A model generated the notes under the pieces. It worked only from the letters and a program-made list of their open reading frames with translations, was not told the DNA's origin and made no database searches. Positions 59,415 to 64,000 of a stretch of DNA of 64,000 nt are shown here, one piece after another; the first letter of the stretch is position 1, and the number at the start of each line of letters is the position of its first letter. Where the stretch lies: the NCBI GenBank assembly GCA_045106555.1, contig JBGCET010000005.1:1-64000 (forward strand), read 5' to 3'. Both the position numbers and the translations under genes were made by a program. The stretch is from JANQOZ01 sp045106555 (GTDB lineage Bacteria; Pseudomonadota; Gammaproteobacteria; Xanthomonadales; SZUA-38).

Positions 59415-59983
59415 CCTGACGGCCTGGGGCTTGCCGTTTCCGACACTTCTCTAGTGCCACAGGCGGTGGCCGGGTTGCCGGCATATCGAGTCCAGGGCAG
59501 TGCATCTTCGGTCAGCACGGCCGCGAGCTGCAAAACCGCCCCCTGGCCCAACTGTCGACCGGGTCCTACGCGGCTAAATGCCGCAAGCCAAACCCTGTCT
59601 TGCAGGTCAATGGGCGCGGTGATGAGATCAAAGCGATCTTTGTTCCAATCGTGACTGCCGGTACACAGGTATACGCCCTGTGACAGGCAACAACTGATGC
59701 CTATGTGCACCGGTGCCAAATTGTCGATCCACACCGACTCTCCCAACCAGCTGTGGTCGCCAACCTTAAGCCGCCAAGGAAATTTGACCCGAAAGCGAGG
59801 TTTAATGACTACCCCCTCGCCAATATGCGCGCCAAACAACCTGAGGGCGGCGCGGCGCCAGTTTGACCCCGGTATCCATGACGCCACCAATGCGCCGACC
59901 AGCTGCCACAGTGCCTCAACGATCCAACTACGGCCGCGATGGAAACCGCCATTATCAAAGCGTTCTAGATGCATGGAATCCAT
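59390..59983 (-). CDS. WcaF-like hexapeptide acetyltransferase
   Basis: A 197-residue left-handed beta-helix acyltransferase like colanic acid acetyltransferase WcaF. It has the hexapeptide-repeat stretch GAHIGEGVVIKPRFRVKFPWRLKVGD split by WLGESVWIDNLAPVHIG, and the family block TGSHDWNKDRFDLITAPI with the catalytic His. It ends with PWTRYAGNPATACG, as in WcaF/NodL-type proteins, plus a serine-rich tail. The enzyme would use acetyl-CoA to O-acetylate the exopolysaccharide. ATG 59983 is used; ATG 59974 is equally possible. It lies 10 bases from the GT2 gene upstream. Confidence 0.87.
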   Translation of the reverse strand: MDSMHLERFDNGGFHRGRSWIVEALWQLVGALVASWIPGSNWRRAALRLFGAHIGEGVVIKPRFRVKFPWRLKVGDHSWLGESVWIDNLAPVHIGISCCLSQGVYLCTGSHDWNKDRFDLITAPIDLQDRVWLAAFSRVGPGRQLGQGAVLQLAAVLTEDALPWTRYAGNPATACGTREVSETASPRPSGQREGSST

Positions 59984-59993
59984 CGCCTTAACG

Positions 59994-60755
59994 TCATACC
60001 GAGTCGGCCTCGTTCTGCATCAGGTGGAGTGCCAGATTCACTTCTGCGAGAAGTCGTTGGTAAGCATAAAAAAACCCTCTGCGTCCCTCGAAAATTCCGC
60101 CCCGAATAATCAATACGTAGAAAAACACTGCCAACGGGGCCAACCAGGTGATTCGACGAATTTTATCGGCCCTGCCAAGCACTTCAGCTGTGCGCAGCTT
60201 TTCCGCCTCGCGTTGAGCGTAACCATCCTGAGCGCTGACCCAACGACTGAGTGGTTTGCGGTCATCATGGGTCACCGGATGGACCAGTTGCCCATGGCGC
60301 CCATCAATCATCAGATGTTCAGCATGACCGTCGGGTTGGTATCGGCATGAGGCATTTCTAAATAACACCGGCCGGGCGGGCAGAATTGCGCAACGGACGG
60401 ACTGTTGCCAGATCTGGTATTTGAATGCGGCAAAAAAAGCTTGGCAGTGTTGATCATCAAGGGAGGCAAGCTCCGAAACCAACTCCGCGCTGAGATGATG
60501 ATCGGCGTCCAGTGACAGCACCCATGCCGTATTCACCGCATCCAGGCCAAAATTTCTTTGGCTGGCAAAATCGTCAAACGCCCGAGTTAGCCAGCGAACC
60601 TGGGGAAAGGCCTCGGCGATGCGTCGAGTGTCGTCCGTGCTTCCGCTGTCCACAATAATAATTTGCTGAGCCCACTTAAGACCCTCCAGCGTGCGTTGCA
60701 GGTTATCTGCCTCATTAAAGGTCAGCAGCACGGGCGTAATGTCGGTCAGTTTCAT
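59994..60755 (-). CDS. glycosyltransferase family 2 (WaaE-like)
   Basis: A 253-residue GT-A fold transferase. It opens ITPVLLTFNEADNLQRTLEGL, has IIIVDSGSTDDTRRIAEAFP, RNFGLDAVNTAWVLSLDADHH as the DxD-containing site, and a C-terminal membrane-associated helix (WLAPLAVFFYVLIIRGG). WaaE/KdtX-type enzymes with this layout add sugars to LPS core or EPS. The donor is unknown. Its start overlaps the stop of the GT4 gene upstream by 4 bases (ATGA). Confidence 0.88.
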   Translation of the reverse strand: MKLTDITPVLLTFNEADNLQRTLEGLKWAQQIIIVDSGSTDDTRRIAEAFPQVRWLTRAFDDFASQRNFGLDAVNTAWVLSLDADHHLSAELVSELASLDDQHCQAFFAAFKYQIWQQSVRCAILPARPVLFRNASCRYQPDGHAEHLMIDGRHGQLVHPVTHDDRKPLSRWVSAQDGYAQREAEKLRTAEVLGRADKIRRITWLAPLAVFFYVLIIRGGIFEGRRGFFYAYQRLLAEVNLALHLMQNEADSV

Positions 60756-61897
60756 GGTGCCTCCAATACCTGCCGGTATTGCTCACCGAGTGCATCGGCA
60801 ACGGCTGTCCAACTGAATCGTTGTTCGGCCAATGATCGACCCGCCTGCCCCATGGCCACGCGTAAATTTTCATCAGAGGCCAGCCGGTCAATTCCATCGG
60901 CGATCGATTGCGCCGACCCGTCAATCACCATCCCCGCCCCAGCGTCCTCAACCTGCTGAGACAACGCCACCTCAGGAGTAAGCACAACCGGAACACCGGC
61001 GCCCATTGCCTCCAGCACAACCACACCAAAATTTTCTGAAAACGAAGGCAGCACAAAAACGTCGGCGCGTTCTAACAATCGTTGTTTGACCTCACCGGCC
61101 ACCCAACCGACAAAATGGATATTGGCATTGCCAGCCGCCAGAGCCTTCAACGAATCCTCATAGCGCTCGTCGCCGCTGCCCGCTATGGTCAGTGTGAGGG
61201 CGGCACCTCGGACGCTCACTGTGGAAAACCCCTCGATCAAACGCTCAATGCCCTTCTTAGGGTCCAGGCGGCTTAAGAAAACCACCGAGAGGTTTTTCTG
61301 ATCAGCCCTGCTGCGGGACACTTTTGGCAAATGGATACCGTGGGGCACGACCATTCCAGCGACCTTAATGCCTGCATCCAAACATTCGTCATACTCCTGT
61401 TGAGAGGTAAAATGCACCCGATTGGCCGCCATCAAATTGCGTTTCTCAACGAACGTCAAATACGCACGCTTACGCAAAGGCTTTTGCTGTAAGGGCCAGC
61501 GGCACAGCTGACCCAAAGGCCGGCAAATATAGGGGCGGCCATGCTTGCGAGCCCAACTCATCGATCGTGTAGACAGGTTGGAGAAAATGGCATGGACGTG
61601 CAACAGATCCCACTGTTGCCCCTCCAGGTTCAACCATCGTATGGCCTGAGGAGCAACAATGTGCTCATCAAACCAGCGTTTGCCTATTAGCTTTCTCGGA
61701 AACGCCAATACCGGCACACCGTCAACATTTTGCCATTGGCCCGTCTTTATTGTCCCATTGCTCGGTCCGTCATCGTTGGTGGTTAATACTCCGCAGTCCA
61801 AGCCCGATTCACGCAGTGCGCAAAGCATGGGAAACAGGGCGGCGCTGGGCCCGCCCCGCTGGGGTGAGATTGATGGGATCACGTGCAGAATACGCAT
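60752..61897 (-). CDS. glycosyltransferase family 4
   Basis: A 381-residue GT4 protein. The N-terminus shows ILHVIPSISPQRGGPSAALF, a common GT4 opening. The C-terminal domain carries SVVFLSRLDPKKGIERLIEGF, VFVLPSFSENFGVVVLEAMG (with the E-x7-E pattern) and a final helical tail. It would add one sugar to the lipid-linked repeat unit. Its start shares a base with the next upstream gene's stop at 61897, and its own stop overlaps the GT2 start, so translation is tightly coupled. Donor specificity is not visible. Confidence 0.9.
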   Translation of the reverse strand: MRILHVIPSISPQRGGPSAALFPMLCALRESGLDCGVLTTNDDGPSNGTIKTGQWQNVDGVPVLAFPRKLIGKRWFDEHIVAPQAIRWLNLEGQQWDLLHVHAIFSNLSTRSMSWARKHGRPYICRPLGQLCRWPLQQKPLRKRAYLTFVEKRNLMAANRVHFTSQQEYDECLDAGIKVAGMVVPHGIHLPKVSRSRADQKNLSVVFLSRLDPKKGIERLIEGFSTVSVRGAALTLTIAGSGDERYEDSLKALAAGNANIHFVGWVAGEVKQRLLERADVFVLPSFSENFGVVVLEAMGAGVPVVLTPEVALSQQVEDAGAGMVIDGSAQSIADGIDRLASDENLRVAMGQAGRSLAEQRFSWTAVADALGEQYRQVLEAP

Positions 61898-63114
61898 CAG
61901 GACAGCTTGGCGTCTGCGCGGGAAACATTACCCGGGGCTTTCGCGGCAACGGATTGCATCAATGCCTTGCCCAATCCCGAACTCATAGAGCGAAAAGAGA
62001 AATCTCGATTCACCAGCGCCTGCGCCGTACGCCCCCATTGTTTAAGCCGGTTAGGGTCAGTCAAAGACGCCTTAAGCTCTCTCGTCAACGCATCAAGGTT
62101 GTCACTGGCAAATACTGTGCCCGTACCCTGCCCGGCAACGAGGTCTGTCGCGCAGCCTACCGCATCGCTGACCAGAGCACCGGTGCCAAAGGCAAACGCC
62201 TCGTTCACCACCAGCCCCCAGGTTTCGGTCACCGATGGCAATACCAACAGATCGGCACCGGCATAGATTTCCGGAAGGGCGCTTTGATTTTGAAAACCCA
62301 GCAGATGAATTCGATGATCGCCTGCAGCAGCGGCCAGCAGGCCATCGGCATCCTCTCCACTACCGGCAAATACCAGCGAGCTGTTTTCCACATCCGCATT
62401 CTTAAACGCACGCAACAGCATTGCTGGGCGTTTGATCTGCTGCAACTTCCCAACAAACAACACCACTTTGTGATTGTCGGGGATTCCCAGACCGCGACGC
62501 CAAAGCCGACCTTGTTGCCGACTTCGGTCGTCCGACGAACGGGGTTTGAGCGCAACGGCAGGGGGCGAGTACTGGAGCTGGTGAGAATGCAATCCGTGAT
62601 GCATGAAATAGTCCCGGTTTTTTTGCCCTACATACAAGGCACCGGTCAATTGGGAAAACGCCCGCCGGATAATTTTATCTGCCAGCCATCGACGCAAACC
62701 GGCGCGAGCAGGCGCGAGCACGGAGTCGCCCCTAAGCCAGGTATTGTCGGGCAAAGTGCCGCGCAACATGGCCGGCAGTATGCTTCGATAGTGGTAGCAC
62801 ATCAGCAGGGTCATATCGGGTGAAAAGGTCGCAATTTCGCCCCACAACGTGGGGTTATTCAGCCCAGCATAATGATGACTGCCCGGGTCTTTCGCGCGGT
62901 TTTTTACAAAGGTGTGGTCAAAATTTTCCAATAACGGCACATCCCACGCCACAGGCTGTGCGAATCCCACATCCATTCCGCGCCGCAATTGAGGGTTGTC
63001 CAGAAAAAACACCTTCAAGCGTATGTCACAGTGCTCGGACAGCCACCGGAACCACGGTGAAAAATACTGGATCGGATGGCTGCAAACGATGGCTAGCCTC
63101 AGATCGCCATTCAT
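61897..63114 (-). CDS. glycosyltransferase family 4
   Basis: A 405-residue GT4 transferase with a long N-terminal half: LAIVCSHPIQYFSPWFRWLS, LRRGMDVGFAQPVAWDVPLLE. The C-terminal half has VVLFVGKLQQIKRPAMLLRAF, LLVLPSVTETWGLVVNEAFAFG (E-x7-E) and AVGCATDLVAGQGTG. It belongs to the same lipid-linked sugar assembly set. Its start overlaps the Wzy-like gene's stop by 4 bases. The HPIQY opening resembles a subgroup of marine EPS transferases, but I cannot name the donor. Confidence 0.9.
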   Translation of the reverse strand: MNGDLRLAIVCSHPIQYFSPWFRWLSEHCDIRLKVFFLDNPQLRRGMDVGFAQPVAWDVPLLENFDHTFVKNRAKDPGSHHYAGLNNPTLWGEIATFSPDMTLLMCYHYRSILPAMLRGTLPDNTWLRGDSVLAPARAGLRRWLADKIIRRAFSQLTGALYVGQKNRDYFMHHGLHSHQLQYSPPAVALKPRSSDDRSRQQGRLWRRGLGIPDNHKVVLFVGKLQQIKRPAMLLRAFKNADVENSSLVFAGSGEDADGLLAAAAGDHRIHLLGFQNQSALPEIYAGADLLVLPSVTETWGLVVNEAFAFGTGALVSDAVGCATDLVAGQGTGTVFASDNLDALTRELKASLTDPNRLKQWGRTAQALVNRDFSFRSMSSGLGKALMQSVAAKAPGNVSRADAKLS

Positions 63115-64000
63115 GCGGGCTTTCTCTTCTTGGGGTAGATCCAGCCGGCCAGATCGGCGCCAATAAATTTCAGCAGGGCAAACATGACAAGAATACTCAT
63201 CAGCGTTCCGCCCACCATTTTCACCGCAGATACTTCCAATATCAGGGTACTCAAGATAATGACCACACCCGCGCCCCAGACCAAGTCACTTTGACCATAC
63301 CGGGTCACGAGCTGATTCAGACTCAAGCCCACCAGCAACCCCCACAGGAAGATGGGTACGAACATTCCTGGAACACCGAAATCAATGTAACTCTCAGCCA
63401 TGTAGCCCAGGCTGATGGAGGCCCCCTCAAAGCTGGAGGCCAGAAGCAGACCGGTGTAGTACATGGTCTGTTCCGAGTCCGATTGCAGCGCCGGTTTATT
63501 GGGGAAAAATATTCGCGGCGTAAACACGTGTGTGATGGCCTGCCACCAGAGCTGACCGTTTTCATGAGGTCGTACCTGAGGCACGTGTACAAGCGTATTG
63601 GCAAAATAATCGACGTACGCTACGCGTTCGGCGAGCCGAAGCGTGGCCAGTCTGTATTCTTCCGCATCGGTGGCTGCGGCCAGATCAAACGCATTAGCAA
63701 GGCTTTCTCCGGTTCCTCGGGTAATGACCTGTTGTCCCGTGCCTTCGTTAAGAAATAACCGTTGCTCGACCTTAATCGCGGTCCAGAAAACCGCGAGGGT
63801 TAAGCCCAACGCGACAAGCCCGGCACCGGCCGCAACCCGTTTGAGTTCAAAGCTGGGGCGACAGAAAAAATAGGCCAGCACTATCACCAAAATCACTTCC
63901 TTCCAGGCTGAGAAATAAGCCGCAAAACCCAGCAGCACTTCTAACCCGCAAATGGCCACCAGCCACGCATATCCTTGTCGATCCCTCAACACAGAGCAGG
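63111..64000 (-). CDS. Wzy-like polysaccharide polymerase, cut by window edge
   Basis: At least 296 residues of a polytopic membrane protein. The frame is open through the right edge, so the true N-terminus lies outside; the GTG at 63992 is probably internal. Several hydrophobic helices and a long periplasmic loop with HENGQLWWQAITHVFTPRIF and FGVPGMFVPIFLWGLLVG are visible. Such a layout (helices, large loop, PRIFFPNKP) fits Wzy-like oligosaccharide repeat polymerases. It ends MSILVMFALLKFIG and a basic tail. Its stop overlaps the next gene by 4 bases. Confidence 0.75.
   Translation of the reverse strand, partial: CSVLRDRQGYAWLVAICGLEVLLGFAAYFSAWKEVILVIVLAYFFCRPSFELKRVAAGAGLVALGLTLAVFWTAIKVEQRLFLNEGTGQQVITRGTGESLANAFDLAAATDAEEYRLATLRLAERVAYVDYFANTLVHVPQVRPHENGQLWWQAITHVFTPRIFFPNKPALQSDSEQTMYYTGLLLASSFEGASISLGYMAESYIDFGVPGMFVPIFLWGLLVGLSLNQLVTRYGQSDLVWGAGVVIILSTLILEVSAVKMVGGTLMSILVMFALLKFIGADLAGWIYPKKRKPA

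Noticed and set aside
61750..63758. Two long plus-strand open frames (357 and 312 residues) opposite glycosyltransferase and polymerase genes
   Set aside because: They are antisense shadows with no conserved motif. The minus-strand genes show GT4 motifs, membrane helices and coupled overlaps.

Overview
The window reads as a contiguous chromosomal segment of a gammaproteobacterium, probably free-living and respiring. GC content looks mid-to-high fifties by eye. Support for this comes from a complete ccoNOQP-GHIS cytochrome cbb3 oxidase locus, a Kdo kinase (LPS-type outer membrane), a small 4.5S SRP RNA, outer-membrane exopolysaccharide export proteins and universal stress proteins. No genus can be named from the sequence alone. 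There are no insertion sequences, phage genes, rRNA operons or CRISPR arrays.

Layout. 1-2.2 kb: tRNA-Ser(GGA), two universal stress proteins and a VIT1/CCC1-type transporter. 2.2-8 kb (all minus strand): cardiolipin synthase, a two-domain 3-hydroxyacyl-CoA dehydrogenase, a DAO-family FAD oxidoreductase and a YkvI-like membrane transporter. 8-15.7 kb: a secreted serine hydrolase with an NTF2-like partner, a methyltransferase broken by one amber codon, an ArsR regulator overlapping a double SRPBCC protein, a secreted polysaccharide-deacetylase/PD40 fusion, and a TetR regulator divergent from a membrane protein with a symmetric operator-like array between them. 15.7-28.6 kb: a two-gene minus-strand operon encoding a giant secreted protein (about 3,461 aa) and a beta-propeller/FG-GAP protein. 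The giant protein has about 14 cadherin-like repeats, an NHL-like propeller, one intact and one degenerate legumain-like (C13) protease domain, PPC-like and fibronectin-like modules and a class-I-GATase-like end. Its partner ends in a similar short SFE-containing tail.

29.7-40 kb: the cbb3 oxidase operon (subunits, accessory genes, copper P-type ATPase, a TauE/SafE-like membrane protein), converging with a FixL/FixJ-like pair whose PAS domain keeps the FixL heme-ligand spacing. This suggests oxygen-responsive control of the oxidase. 40-42 kb: UspE-like protein, ATP-grasp enzyme and SRP RNA. 42-46.5 kb: a divergent island with TIGR04282/TIGR04283-type transferases on one side and a TVP38-flavoprotein fusion plus DUF547 protein on the other. 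46.4-49.3 kb: envelope sugar genes (KdkA, a heptosyltransferase-like GT9, an acyltransferase-3).

49.3-64 kb: a Wzy-type exopolysaccharide cluster, almost all minus strand with many 1-4 nt overlaps. It holds a Wzc-like BY-kinase, an export protein, a beta-barrel, an O-antigen-ligase-like protein, a WecA-like initiating transferase, five glycosyltransferases, a WcaF-like acetyltransferase and a Wzy-like membrane protein cut by the window edge. The initiating transferase would load the first sugar on undecaprenyl phosphate, the glycosyltransferases extend it, the acetyltransferase decorates it, the polymerase joins units and the Wzc/Wza/barrel set exports the chain. No flippase (Wzx) is visible, so it probably lies beyond position 64000 or elsewhere.
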